A stretch of 64,000 bases of DNA, taken from contig OY365813.1 of assembly GCA_959347315.1 (NCBI GenBank), positions 21,551,772 through 21,615,771 of the forward strand, in the 5' to 3' direction. The notes under the pieces were generated by a model. It was not told where the DNA came from, searched no databases, and worked only from the letters and a program-made list of their open reading frames with translations. The stretch comes from Bimastos eiseni. Taxonomy: Eukaryota; Annelida; Clitellata; Crassiclitellata; Lumbricidae. Shown piece by piece: positions 23,651 through 35,501 of the stretch. Both the position numbers and the translations under genes were made by a program. Numbering within the stretch: the first letter of the stretch is position 1; every line of letters starts with the position of its first letter.

Positions 23651-24422
23651 GTCGATAGTAGTATATTACGTACATACATAGGCCTATAATACAAAAGCGT
23701 ATAATTATATATGGGATCCGATTTATGTCGCGCAGCTGTTCTGATGCTCAGAGCATCGGTCAAAAATGGTCGCTATTAAGTATTTTGTTGTCGCAGATGT
23801 AGGCCTAATCCCGTGTTAAGACTTATCCTACAGATCATTCAACCTCGAATATCCGGCGGTGATGAGAGCGAACACTGGCGACACACAGTGACTGTTGTAA
23901 ATCGCTTTATCAAAACAATCTAACATAATTTTATTATCAGAGAGTGTATTAGCTAACTAAATGAGAAAAATCCCTTATCCTCATTTCTTCCTAACCACGG
24001 AATATTTACACTACTTTAGCGTTAATTTGGTCACAAAGATATTTTTAGATTACGAGATCCGTTACCCAATGCTATATAATTAATATTATATATGACTGCT
24101 TCCAAATGGTAAATCTTATGACATCTAGAATCGTTCAAATAGACACTATAATAATCACCGTTGGTTAATTTACAGATAGTGATAATATCATCACAATATT
24201 TCAGCCCATGCGTTCATTTGTGGTAACTCGCTTTGCAGAATCTTTGTAAAATTCTGACATCTTCGAATCTGCCTTACATCGTAATATCGACATGTAGAAA
24301 GAGCCGCTCAAAAGCTGATCGCAGGGTACCGGTTTATTCAGCAGCGCTGCATTGTAACACAGAATTACCATAGACAATTTTGACAGAGTCAGAGCGAAAA
24401 ACATCTGCTTCTAAGTTCCCAG

Positions 24423-25014
24423 CTAACGCCTACAAAACACTTGTCTAAACGCCTGTCTCGTCTGCACACTCGAGGCAGCGTAGAGCACAGGATTGAGCGC
24501 TGAATTGAAGTAACAGAGTGCGCTGACATAATAGTACAGATCGGTGGATACCAGCGAACTATCAAAGCACTGGATATCGACAACGATCTGGCTTGGTGTC
24601 CACAGCACCAGGTAAGCCGTGACTATGTAACTCAGACTGAGAAAGACCTTGTTCTGTTTCCGAGCTCCCTTCAGCTGTGCCGCTGATGTTGGAATCGCTA
24701 CGGGTGGTCGTACCCCCAACTGTTCGCAGTTGATTTTCACCTGGAAGTCACCCTCAGCGATGCTGGGCTTTTCCTGTCTAGTTCCGGTCTCGTTCCCGGA
24801 CGTGATTACCCGTTGGTCGCGTCTAACGACCCGGTAGACCCGGACGTAGCAGAAGATCATGAGAAGAGTCGGTAGGTGGTATCCGACCACCGTCAGAAAG
24901 ATCGAGTACGGTCGACGGTCGCTGAGGGAGACGCTGCACGTCTCAGGGTGCCTCGTACCAGCACGGATTCTATCGATGAGAAAGACGGGAGTCCAAATGA
25001 TCAACAGCATCAAC
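24423..25014 (-). CDS. GPCR3 exon 2 (TM4-TM7 and C-terminus)
   Basis: Acceptor CTGATAACAG|G completes Trp158. TM4 reads LLIIWTPVFLIDRIRAG. ICL3 is short (about 70 residues), which explains the shorter protein. TM6 reads SYIVTAYLVLWTPSQIV and TM7 reads LCYFNSALNPVLYAASS. The C-terminus RQAFRQVFCRR ends right after helix 8 with one Cys. The stop is TAG at 24423-24425. The intron (25015-27155) contains a 300-bp hAT-like MITE and an unexplained plus-strand open frame. Confidence 0.9.
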
Positions 25015-25969
25015 CTGTTATCAGGCAGACATCATGCTCATTGAAAAACTGGCGTGAATTACTATAACCATGTGTTTTTATTGATGTAATTAATGTAGAG
25101 CAATTTTCACAATACATACATACTACGAGATTAATACAAGTTGGAAGAGAGCAGAACGTAAAATATGACACGAATTCCATCATAGAGATACGAAAGGAGC
25201 GTTTGGAATTTTTAATTTGCCTATAGCACACTAACAGGGATTACGATTACGGCTGTGTATCAATGAGTACTCTGTTCAACACTGATTTGTGCCTCGCGAA
25301 TAAACTTAATCAACTATTTGCTCATTTTTAGTACTAGACCAAATATTTAGAAATAATCATAAATATTTAAATTCCTTTATTCTTGCATGTGTGGGGTTGC
25401 TAAGGAGCAGATACCCAAGTTCAGCGGAACATGTTGAACATGCCTTAATCCACAATAGTCGTTTCTGCCACACTACATGAACTTCAACTGTAATTGTAGT
25501 AGACTACACTACATGCTGCAAACTACGCTTCGTCTTAAGCTTATCAGCCTCTCATGCTACACACTTTCTATTAAGCAATATTCAACACAGACCTAGATAG
25601 ACTAACAGAAACTAGATGGAACACTTCCGGGAATCTGACACATCTGCTACTAGATGATTTATTGGCGGACAAATTTTAGAAACTGGGTTAATACTCTGAT
25701 GGTTACTAATCGCAGGTTTCTGTCACGGATCACGGCGAGTCGGAATAACGGCACATTTTCCTCAAATGCTAGTTGGATGAATCAATAGCAAAACAGATTT
25801 TTATAATTAACAATAATTATACACACCGGTGATAATGGCGAGAAATTATTAAGTCAGTGGGTGCAATAAATTGTCAAAGGTCATAGCATTAAGTATCCCA
25901 AACGAATGAGGCAACAAATACGTATAATACGTAATTGTAAAGATAAGCAAGTAGGTATACCAACTTTTA

Positions 25970-26236
25970 TTGTGCCGCCGGTGTCTTATGCACAGTGAAT
26001 CTACCGATGGCGCCCCTAAATCAAGCCATAGTCAGGCCAGTAGCCTCGAAGACAGATTGGATTTGATCCAGAGTTTAACGGCAACCTTTGATAACAGAGG
26101 CCGTTGCCGTCGACAGAAATTACTTGAAATAATTATTACGGAACAACTGCCTACGAAAAAGCTGAAAAAAGAGGCCCAACAGCGAGAAGAATGGCGACGT
26201 CGGACATTTGAACCTGCCGAAGAGGTAGAGAACTAG
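25970..26236 (+). other. Unexplained open frame in the GPCR3 intron, opposite strand
   Basis: 88 codons with balanced composition, Glu/Lys/Arg-rich at the end (SSLEDRLDLIQSLTATF, later EWRRRTFEPAEEVEN, stop). Predicted helical. No family recognised; it could be an exon or a fossil. The rest of the intron, apart from the MITE at 26341-26640, is AT-rich and empty. Confidence 0.25.
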
Positions 26237-26340
26237 GAGAACTGCCAACGGTAGTTTCATAAGTTATTTGAAAAATTCACACCAAATCGCAGTAAACATT
26301 GCTAAAAATTAATTTTAACTGTGAGTGTTGTGTTCTAAGT

Positions 26341-26640
26341 CAGCGTTTTCCAATCTTTTTGGATGTGGAACCCTTTTGATCATAAATTTTTTTGGCGGAA
26401 ACCCCGTCAAAGACCAAACCTATTCTGTTGTAGGTAAAAATGCTTGAGAATGCAGAAGGTTATAGGCTTATTCCTAGACTAGGTTAATAGCAACAGAAAT
26501 ATTGATGACAGTGACCCATAAATTCTCTTTAATATAATGTTACACACAGATGGTAAACAAAACACCTCCATTTGTTCACACTGAAAGTTTTTCGGGTTCC
26601 CCATGTCTGCGCCTCACGGAATACAGTTTGGAAAATATTG
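26341..26640. mobile_element. hAT-like MITE, 300 bp, in the GPCR3 intron
   Basis: Begins CAGCGTTTTCCAATCTTTTT and ends TTTGGAAAATATTG, so the ends pair as CA..TTTTCCAA. Flanks TTCTAAGT and TTCCAAGC agree at six of eight positions, a decayed 8-bp duplication. CAG-start and 'TTCCAAtCTTTTTGG' are typical of hAT MITEs. Confidence 0.7.
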
Positions 26641-27155
26641 TTCCAAGCAGTGCTAAGATTATCAGTTCTAGGTTTTAGGCAAAGCATAATAATCGGAAAC
26701 AATCAATTATAACCTTTTAAAATCAATACTTTTATTATCGTAGCAATTTTAAATCGATCCATTTCATATAAATATCTACTTCTCCACAACATGTCTAATT
26801 TATCCGATTGAAATGGAAATATTTCAATATCCACATGTAAATCAAAAATGTTTTGTTGAATATAGCTCTTGTTGATGGAATCAAAAGATTTAGTATTTGT
26901 GACACAATAATGCTTCCGAGTAATTATTTTGCTAATTGTTGTCTGGGCAATATCTACAGCTAATTAAGTCCTTGCGCCACCGAGTGCAAAATGTCTCAAT
27001 AGGCGATTAATATTTTCATTTGATCTCAAGTCATTAACATACATCTATTGACGATCTTCGCATCTGACAGTGGAGCATTGTTTTCGGCCTGTCTAGGAAT
27101 AGAAACAAGAGATAATTTACCATTTTGTTGAAACTACAGCACACTAAATACTAAC

Positions 27156-27628
27156 CAGATAAATGCAATGCTGATAAGAGTCCGTTTCCTCGTGTTGTGA
27201 GCTTTGTAGCTCTGTACGTAACAGGCCGCCCAGTATCTATCAATCGAGATAGCGACGAGCGTGAAAATGCTGACAAAGGTCATACCCCAGTCACAGAAGA
27301 TGAGTAGGGCGCACTCGACCATCCCAAACGGCCAGTGTCCCAATTGGTTGATAACAACCTGAAATGGCAGATCGAATATGGCCACAAACAGGTCAGCCAC
27401 AGTCAAGTTGAGAATGAGAAGATTGAAGTTCTTTCTCAGCAGTTTTCGTTCGACGACGAAAGCCGACAACGTTACGAAGTTTCCGATAAAGCCGAGAGCG
27501 GCCGTTGAACCGAAAAGCAAGGAGACTAAGTCGACGGAGGCTTGTGGTCGAGAGGATTGGCCTAGGAGTAAGGAGCCTTGGTGCAAGGTATTGTATGTGT
27601 TCAGGTCGCGTTCTGTCGTTGAATTCAT
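27156..27628 (-). CDS. GPCR3 exon 1 (N-terminus to TM4 start), aminergic-like class A receptor
   Basis: First exon of a predicted 354-aa receptor, the shortest of the four (second exon 24423-25014). An NST sequon stands at the N-terminus. Landmarks: Asn50 (TM1), Asp79 (TM2), Cys106, Asp113 at 3.32 in IFCDWGMTF, and Asp130-Arg-Tyr. Residue 3.33 is Trp here and in GPCR4 but Tyr in GPCR1 and GPCR2, a change next to the amine-contact Asp. The donor ATCTG|GTTAGT splits the Trp158 codon. The region upstream of the ATG on the transcript is GA-rich. The sequence from TM2 to ICL2 is nearly the same as in GPCR4. Confidence 0.9.
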
Positions 27629-28287
27629 CTCTCGCTCTCTTTGTCTCTGTTTCTGTCTGTGTCTATGTCTCCGTCTCTGCCTGTCTGTCTCGCCCTCTGT
27701 TACGTTGAAGTTTAAACCTGCTAAAGCAATACTGACTTTTCTACAGATAGAAATTTTCTGTCTCTCAGCTTCGTTGAAGTCAAAATCCCCTCGACAATAT
27801 GAACCTTATTAATACACAGGCTAAACTTTCTCCTAAATAGCTTTGCGGTTTGATAGGCAAACCTCGGCTACGGTCTGCTGATCGACTGGATCTAATACTT
27901 CCCGGGTAAGAACTGCAATGACATAACACTGTGCCGTTTTAATTTATTATAGTGGGTTCTTCTATGCGAAATTACTTACCCCGACGATCCATTTTAAGCT
28001 TCTAATCCACCCTCATCCTATCGCTGCCAGAAGACTTTCTTATTTCCTCGGGGTTGTCACGCTTTTGGCTAGCTAACGCTGTGAGAAGCGAGTTGAAAAT
28101 TTTCGCATAGAAAGCAATAGGATTGTGTCTATCGCAAACGTTGACATCGAAACCCAGTGTTGAAATAATTATTGACTTTGCTAGTATATATCGAATTATT
28201 CCATCAGATGCGTTTAAGTCTAAACCCAGACAACGCAGTGTCAAGCACCTCTAATCAACCCAAATTTGCATCCATAGCGATTTGTGT
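27629..28287. other. Upstream flank of GPCR3
   Basis: 27629-27700 is CT-rich on the plus strand (GA-rich 5' UTR or promoter on the transcript). No other gene or clear element up to the minisatellite. Confidence 0.5.
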
Positions 28288-28482
28288 GGCGTGACGTACG
28301 CAACCGGTGTGACTCTTGTATCCAGTGTGACTCCTGTATCCGGTGTGACTCTTGTATCCAGTGTGACTCTTGTATCCGGTGTGACTCTTGTATCCGGTGT
28401 GACTCTTGTAGCCGGTGTGACTCCTGTATTCAGTGTGACTTTTGTATCCAGTGTGACGTATGTGGCCGGTGTGACGTGTGAA
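28288..28482. repeat. 18-bp minisatellite, about 10 copies
   Basis: Unit GTGTGACTCTTGTATCCA with C/T and A/G variants. Open frames on both strands here are by-products of a unit length divisible by three. Same unit length as the larger array 4 kb away but a different sequence. Confidence 0.92.
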
Positions 28483-29163
28483 TCTGCACGCTCTTAGCGC
28501 TACATGCAAACCCGGAAGACGAGCTTGACCAACTGTGACCAGCGACGTTGCATCAACTTATCAGATCGATGATAGAATCATACAGCTGACTGCGCAAGCT
28601 GGAGGCCATTACACTGTTGCCATAGAAAATGGTTTATCAATACTCACGTTGACGTCATTAGCGACTGGGGTCAGATATCTGGTTCAGACTGGTTGGTGAT
28701 ACAATATCATACACCGTTGGAGAGAATAGAGACTGTAGCGGAATAAAAGCGCAAGAGTCATCAGCAGGAGAGACAGCTTCTTTTCTGCTTTCTGGTGTCA
28801 GATCTTTTTCGACGGCTTTCAGGCATTGTTTGAATTGGAGAAATGGGAAGATATTCGAGATGAGCAACGGACACACGCGCGTCAGTGCTCGCTTGTGCGT
28901 TGAGCACATCGATGAAAAGGAAGTGAATGCCATTAAGTGGATAGGACAGGTGCGTGCGTTGAGTGGCTTGCAGTTGACTGTCATCCAGGAATCTCATCAG
29001 TATGAGTGCGTATATATATATATATATTATATATATATTATATATATATGTGTGTGTGTGTGCGTGTGTGTGTGTGCATATATGTGAGTAAAATTATGGG
29101 TGCGTGCTATGCATGCAGGTATGCATGTATGAATGCGTGTGCATATCTATGTATGAATATACG
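28483..29163. other. Stretch without recognised gene, with a TA/TG microsatellite
   Basis: 29010-29080 is a compound (TA)n(TG)n repeat. Overlapping short frames at 28658-29087 show no domain. Confidence 0.55.
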
Positions 29164-29165
29164 TA

Positions 29166-29752
29166 CAATGTGTCCGGAAATAAAAAAACCTAATGATATT
29201 ATAAAAATATATAGTAGAGCCTAAAATGATTGTCGATTTTTAAATTCCAAAACCGTTTTAATCCTGACATATTATCCACAATTGTTTTAATTTATGAAAG
29301 TCCTGGTAAAATAGTACACCTACATCACAGTGACGTCTTTAAATTACAAAGTTGATGCATGGGAGGAGTTTTATCAGCTGGTCATTGATGCTTCTATTGA
29401 CCAATTACGCATGCGTCTTGAAGCTTGTGTTGAAGATAAAGGCGGACACTTTGAGCAAACCCTTTAGTCTAATATCATTTAAATTCGAAATAAATTCATG
29501 GCGGTTTATCGACAACATTTTAACAAAGTTTAAAATTCCGTAGCTATAAGTATTATGGGCAGTCTTTGAAATTTGATTTTTTAAGAAAATGACGTCATTA
29601 TGACGTAATTATTTGAGATCAGGAGTTATTAAATTTTATGCACTGTTAGATAAATGTCAGGATTAATACGGTTTTGGAATTTAAAAAATCGATGAATGTT
29701 TACTATTATTTTTATATTATTAATAGGGCTACCTTTATTTCCGGATACAGTG
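29166..29752. mobile_element. Tc1/mariner-like MITE, 587 bp with ~110-bp inverted ends
   Basis: Starts CAATGTGTCCGGAAATAAA and, read from the other end, CACTGTATCCGGAAATAAAG. Both arms continue through TTTAAATTCCAAAACCG and AATCCTGACAT for about 110 bp. TA flanks both sides (29164-29165 and 29753-29754), the duplication made by Tc1/mariner transposases. The centre carries no transposase. Confidence 0.8.
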
Positions 29753-29884
29753 TATATAGGTATTTGACTGTTTGGATGGGTGGCTGCAAGAGTGTATATT
29801 TTGTGTAGTCACGTATATATTTATGTTTGCATATATGCATTTTATAAGGCTTGCATGTTTATATATTATATGTAATATGTAATG

Positions 29885-29992
29885 GAAAACTTATAAATCG
29901 CCACTCGTTATAAGAAGCGTTCACAACTCAACACATAGCTAAACGGGTAACAGGAAAGTCTTCAGGCGCCTCTCCTGAAGGCAGCAGAGGAA

Positions 29993-30048
<56 letters not shown>

Positions 30049-30100
30049 AGAGAGAGAGAGAGAGAAGTTCTTCCCGAAGAGGAAGGGAAACACTTATAGG
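29885..30100 (-). pseudogene. LINE 3' end remnant with an internal (CT)n expansion
   Basis: On the minus strand it reads like the fragment at 63040-63215: a LPLREELLS-like peptide, then GGCGCCTGAAGA, TTAGCTATGTGTTGAG and a tail GCGATTTATAAG. In place of the short CTCTCTCC of the other copy there is about 65 bp of (CT)n, (AG)n on the plus strand at 29996-30065. The microsatellite has grown inside the retroelement. Confidence 0.65.
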
Positions 30101-31885
30101 CAATATTATACATCTATATATATGCATGTATGTATGTATTTATGCATGTATATGTATTTATGAACAGGTGAACGAGTTACGACAGCTCTTTTGTCATTGA
30201 AGTAATTTCCATTGGCAGGCCGTCGGTAAGTAAGACGCTTCTATTGACAGAGCAGCAACACCGTAAGATCACAGAAACAGCAGTCACCACAAACTCAAAG
30301 ACTTCCAGTTAATGATCCAAGAGTCAAACGATCAATCCATGGGGTCACATGGACCCGCTGAGACTGCATTGACCCTTTTCAAGATAATATTTTATCAGCA
30401 GTGACAGTGCAAAATACAAACTGCATTGTTAGAGAATAGATTCTGTTCAGGCATTGACGTACTGATTTCCAAACTATGCCGCAGTAATTGCAGCCATTTC
30501 AGTACAAAGCTAAATTATTCTGGGTCAATATCATAGGAAGATCAACAGCTCACTGAACCCTGTCGAGGAAAAAGAGATCTTATCCGACGTTAGTTGGCAA
30601 TTTTCCGTTGAGCATAACCACTTTACAAGCCAATGCAATTATTATCCTAATCTCTAGTACCGTGAGTTTGTTTGATCTCGGAAGGCTGCCAAACAATGCT
30701 ATGGCAATAAAAATATCAAGTACTTTAATGATCCTTGTAGATTCGAGTCTGCCAAAGTAAGGTTAGTAAAGTAAAGTAAAGTAAGTAAAGTTTAGAAATG
30801 ATTTAACGACAATTATTAAGAAACCTGCCACAGACGCTCTAAACGCTTGTCTGGATCGACGTTTCCCCAATTGTGTTCCGCGGAACGACCCGAAATGGCT
30901 CCGCAGGTGAAAGCAACGGTTCCATGATGAGATTTCATTTTAAATGATTACATTGATGATTATGAGGACTTCAGACCTATAATTGGTTTGCCTCTTGTGT
31001 AGGCATACTTCGTTTTGTTTGGAATTTTTAGGTTAAAGTGTTTTCGGAGCTAATTAACTTTGGGTCTGTACGATAGCAGATTGTCGCCATCAGTAGGCAA
31101 TGCAGAGTGTGGAAAAGTTAGCAGGCAGTGATTGGCCCACACATTCATGGAATTCCATGCAGAGACTCCGCACCAGGACACCAGCGCGGTGCCTTTTGTC
31201 AGGCTGTTAGTTGCATCGGTGGTCAGATTCTCGCTTGCTTCTGTGGGGGAATTGGCTTATTTCAGGGGTTTAAATCGCGGGCTATCGCGTTCTTGTACAC
31301 AAGGCACTTGTACGACTATACCACCTATTAATTAAATCGGGCAAGGGTGGAGAAGGATCTCATCACATCAATTTCTCGCAAAGGTGCAGGATCGATGCCA
31401 CTAGCGGTCGCTATAGAAATTCAAGGACATTTACATTTCCGTCGTTTTACTTCTCGGCTCATTTTGTCGTCAAGCTTAAATATCAACTAATCGTTCTTTT
31501 CTTACCTTGTAATACACCGCGCTTCTGTTACTCACTTGCTTTAACTTACCTTAAATAACATTGACTTACCCTGGGATATGGAGCAAGTTCTTTACTTCGT
31601 AATTCCTCAGCGTCATCAATTTGTGCTTCGTAGTTAAATAGTGGCGTTTAAGAAATGCATAATGATCTATTTATTTATTTGTTTGTTAATTTGGAGGATT
31701 TATATAGCGCCACTTGAAGAACATCTATTTCAAAAACTCAGGACCGCTCCGATAGTAATGACAAGTGTAGTAGTTATTACGTTAATAACAGAAGCAGTAA
31801 TTATGTTAGTTGTAATAGTAATGGTGGAAGTAGTAGAGTAGTAACAGTTATTATAATAATGATGATGATGATGATGATGATGATG

Positions 31886-31916
<31 letters not shown>

Positions 31917-32275
31917 TAATAATAATAACAATAATTATAATAATAATAATAACATCAACAGCAGTATCTAAGTGACAATATAAACCATATCCGTGTTCTG
32001 GCAAACACTGATTGGTGATTCTATCTGGTATCACTGTCCATTTATTCGCTAGACTATTAGCCTGCACGTGAGCTAATTTTAAAACGCACAAAATTACTTC
32101 CTGGAATCGAAGTCAAAGACGAAATGGGAGCGAACGACTGGAGGTTAGCTAATTGGAGGCTGCGGAAGAGGAAATAATTGAGCCCAGAAAGAGTACGTGA
32201 TTTAGGAACCACGATGTTAAATTAGTAAGAAGTAGAAGATGTTCACAGAGCTAGAACAGATCACTGCTATCCCTG
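30101..32275. other. Intergenic stretch with SINE tail and triplet repeats
   Basis: 30765-30800 is GTAAA-repeat; 31680-31760 is a reversed 'TTATATAGCGCCACTTGAAG' SINE/LINE tail; 31855-31955 is compound (GAT)n(AAT)n. No gene recognised. Confidence 0.55.
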
Positions 32276-33320
32276 TCTCTTGCCCTATCTCTTGCCCTAT
32301 CTCTGTCTCTTGCCCTATCTCTGTCACTTGCCCTATCTCTGTCACTTGCCCTATCTCTGTCTCTTGCCCTATCTCTGTCTCTTGCCCTATCTCTGTCTCT
32401 TGCCCTATCTCTGTCTCTTGCCCTATCTCTGTCACTTGCCCTATCTCTGTCTCTTGCCCTATCTCTGTCTCTTGCCCTATCTCTGTCACTTGCCCTATCT
32501 CTGTCTCTTGCCCTATCTCTGTCTCTTGCCCTATCTCTGTCACTTGCCCTATCTCTGTCTCTTGCCCTATCTCTGTCACTTGCCCTATCTCTGTCTCTTG
32601 CCCTATCTCTGTCACTTGCCCTATCTCTGTCTCTTGCCCTATCTCTGTCTCTTGCCCTATCTCTGTCACTTGCCCTATCTCTGTCTCTTGCCCTATCTCT
32701 GTCACTTGCCCTATCTCTGTCTCTTGCCCTATCTCTGTCTCTTGCCCTATCTCTGTCTCTTGCCCTATCTCTGTCACTTGCCCTATCTCTGTCTCTTGCC
32801 CTATCTCTGTCTCTTGCCCTATCTCTGTCTCTTGCCCTATCTCTGTCTCTTGCCCTATCTCTGTCTCTTGCCCTATCTCTGTCTCTTGCCCTATCTCTGT
32901 CTCTTGCCCTATCTCTGTCTCTTGCCCTATCTCTGTCTCTTGCCCTATCTCTGTCTCTTGCCCTATCTCTGTCACTTGCCCTATCTCTGTCTCTTGCCCT
33001 ATCTCTGTCTCTTGCCCTATCTCTGTCTCTTGCCCTATCTCTGTCACTTGCCCTATCTCTGTCTCTTGCCCTATCTCTGTCTCTTGCCCTATCTCTGTCT
33101 CTTGCCCTATCTCTGTCTCTTGCCCTATCTCTGTCTCTTGCCCTATCTCTGTCACTTGCCCTATCTCTGTCTCTTGCCCTATCTCTGTCTCTTGCCCTAT
33201 CTCTGTCTCTTGCCCTATCTCTGTCACTTGCCCTATCTCTGTCTCTTGCCCTATCTCTGTCTCTTGCCCTATCTCTGTCTCTTTCCCTATCTCTGTCACT
33301 TGCCCTATCTCTGTCTCTGT
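32276..33320. repeat. 18-bp minisatellite, about 58 copies (1.05 kb)
   Basis: The unit CCCTATCTCTGTCTCTTG alternates with a one-base variant, CCCTATCTCTGTCACTTG. Because 18 is a multiple of three, open frames of over 350 codons appear in several frames on both strands (PISVSC, RDRDRA, TEIGQE repeats); they are by-products. No start context, splice site or unique domain supports a gene. Confidence 0.95.
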
Positions 33321-33489
33321 CTACGTCTTTCTGTGCTCCCTGTTTCGAAGTCATTAGTATAAAGAATATGCCCTTCGACTAATTTCCTAGATGGTCTAGC
33401 CATGATGCGGTATGCCATCTGGTATGTTATGTCGAAAGACACCTGTTTCACATTCGGCTCGGTGGAGGCACTTGCTAGGGAGGCTGACG

Positions 33490-33645
33490 TCCGACTCTTA
33501 TGTGCCGTGATGGCGTCTGATACCCGCGTCTTGAGGCCTCTGTTTCCTACAACTGCACGATGTCCCAACAACTTACGACCCAGGGCTCACTCCTTTCAGC
33601 TTCCTCCTAAAGACAATAGGTATTTTATATTTAGAGTTTTATTTT
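33490..33645 (+). pseudogene. LINE ORF2 C-terminal tail remnant
   Basis: The frame reads NNLRPRAHSFQLPPKDNRY then FIFRVLF. The 'LRpR.H.f.LP.kd...FI.R.L' pattern is typical of the very end of CR1/L2-like ORF2 proteins. It follows the 18-bp minisatellite array directly; an AATAAA-bearing tail lies about 100 bases downstream. Confidence 0.55.
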
Positions 33646-35029
33646 TTGTAATAGCTAAAGTAGGCCACACCATTTACTTTTGTTGGACACCTTTCATTTT
33701 ACTGCTGTTTTTTGTATGAATGTCATTTGCTGCGGATGTCAGCTTGTTAAATAAACAAAGATATGATAATAAAGCTTCTATGAAAGCCTACGAGGTATGT
33801 TCATAAAATTGCGACTGATATGATTTTAGAGTGGCACTCTTGTTATCCTAACCTTGTGCGTAGACCAACGCGACTAACAGACAGACAACACTAAATTAGT
33901 GATACGAGGGCAGGGTTCTATTATTATTTGTTGTTGCCTCAATTGCACCTAATTAGTAAGAACGAAATCCTTTGGGACCAAATCCAATTTACGATACGAA
34001 AATACAAAAATACGAGCAATTGCTTGACCGCACGCAATAATATTGTATTTTGTACGTAAGCGGGAGTTATTGTTTCATGCTTTGTTGAAATCTTGTCGGC
34101 GTTTTTTGCAATTCGTTGCTTGCGTTTCGAAGGTAAAAATTAACGAAGACGTCCTTTGTCGGTGTTTAATTGGCACGATCGTGACGTCTTCAAGTCACTC
34201 AGCGTCTTGACCTTGCAACCGTCATTTCAGAGCCCCTTCAGTGCCTAGTCGCACTCGTGAATAAGCTGGTGCCCTGCGCTCGACTTTTGAGAGGCACATT
34301 GAAATTTGGAGACTACGAGTTCAAGGGCGCCATGATCAAAGCAAGTTGACGTTTAAAAGTCGGAAGGTGTTTCGTGTTTGACTTTTACACTGTGTGATAA
34401 TAAAGACCATTGGCGTCGTCCTCCTCCTTTAGCCAGGCTCTGTTACCACACAGTGTCGATAAACTGAGACTATAGCACCATAGGTCGCTATAGCACGGCT
34501 CGTACTCTGGGGCTTTGATTGGCAGTACGCATGCGAGCATCGGCTTGAGCGGTCTCAATTCAATGAAATATCTTGCGGACCAGTCGGGTCATACCGTCGC
34601 GATAGAAAAAGTCCTCATTTAGATTATCATCATTTGAATAGAAAGAATTTAAAACACAGGGAAAGTAAAAATAATTATTTAAAAAAATTATAATCAATGA
34701 TTTGATACGGTAAGACTTCTCCGTTCGAGGATCACACGACCTGAACTGCAACTTAAACGGTTTGCTACTTCGGTGTTTGAGCCATCTCCCTGGAAGAGAC
34801 TCTCTCTATATCTGTGCATGGTCCTAGTCCAGGAACCCAAAGAACTGTCTGAAGATATTTGAAAACAGGTTCCTTTCGTTCAGGGCTTACTGGGAGCTAC
34901 TCTGGGTAGATGTCCGGAGCAGGCTCAAGGTAGACTCGGCTGTCTGGAATGGACTTCTTTGAGCTTCGCCTATTCTCTAGCTCTCTACCACGTTCTATGA
35001 TGATAAGTTTTCTGCAGGTTCAGTTGACT
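33646..35029. other. Intergenic with dispersed repeat pieces
   Basis: 34250-34300 has CACTCGTGAATAAGCTGGTG and GCGCTCGACTTTTGAG, seen inverted at 18026-18070. 34385-34440 is an inverted copy of repeat family A, and a second CACACAGTGTCGATAAACTG follows at 34450. No gene. Confidence 0.55.
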
Positions 35030-35197
35030 TTATGCCACTCGTGGATGAGATGAGTGAGGTGGTTTCTCGCTGCCCTCGTCACAGACAACTATGGGTGAGC
35101 GACTTGTCCAAGCTCACTACGCAGTGACTTGAGGTGTGTTCGAACATGTAACCTTCGGTTGCAAGGTACAGAACATACCACTACGCCACCGCGTCCC
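35030..35197 (-). repeat. tRNA-derived SINE
   Basis: The minus strand starts GGGACGCGGTGGCGTAGTGG, with an A-box-like TGGCGTAGTGG, followed about 45 bases on by a B-box-like GTTCGAAC, then a tRNA-unrelated body with GACAAGTCGCTCACCC. The tRNA arms do not pair properly and sequence goes on past the 3' side, so it is a SINE, not a tRNA gene. Confidence 0.65.
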
Positions 35198-35203
35198 AAA
35201 CAC

Positions 35204-35496
35204 ATTCTACGTTAACCTCGAAACTGTTGTTTTTGGGCCGTGCTGGAGTCGGAAGTACATCTGAGTTGTCCCCTTGAAGAGGAGGTGCTATATAAGTCCT
35301 TGAATGAATGAATGAATGAATGAATGAATGGACACCATTCGAAGCTATGATTGTTCTGCGGCACATTTCATATTAATCTTGAAACTGTTTTATTTTGGCC
35401 GCGCTTGAGTCAGAAGTCGGAGATAGCCTACCTCCGAGTCGTTCCCTTGATAGAGAGAGGCGCTATATAAGTCATTGAATTGAATGAATGAATGCA
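35204..35496 (+). repeat. Tandem duplicated retroelement 3' tail with (GAAT)n ends
   Basis: Two copies of about 130 bp (35204-35331 and 35364-35496): TTAACCTCGAAACTGTTG / TTAATCTTGAAACTGTTT, then GGCCG-GCT, then GAGG-GCTATATAAGTC-TTGAATGAATG. The (GAAT)n tail is typical of L2-like LINEs and their SINEs. The second copy abuts the GPCR4 stop codon. Confidence 0.75.
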
Positions 35497-35501
35497 TGGA
35501 T

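Noticed and set aside
28255..28509. Open frames over the 18-bp repeat
   Set aside because: Same artefact on a smaller scale.
32217..33362. Overlapping open frames of 360-372 codons on both strands
   Set aside because: Products of an 18-bp tandem repeat; a unit divisible by three keeps several frames open together. No unique domain.
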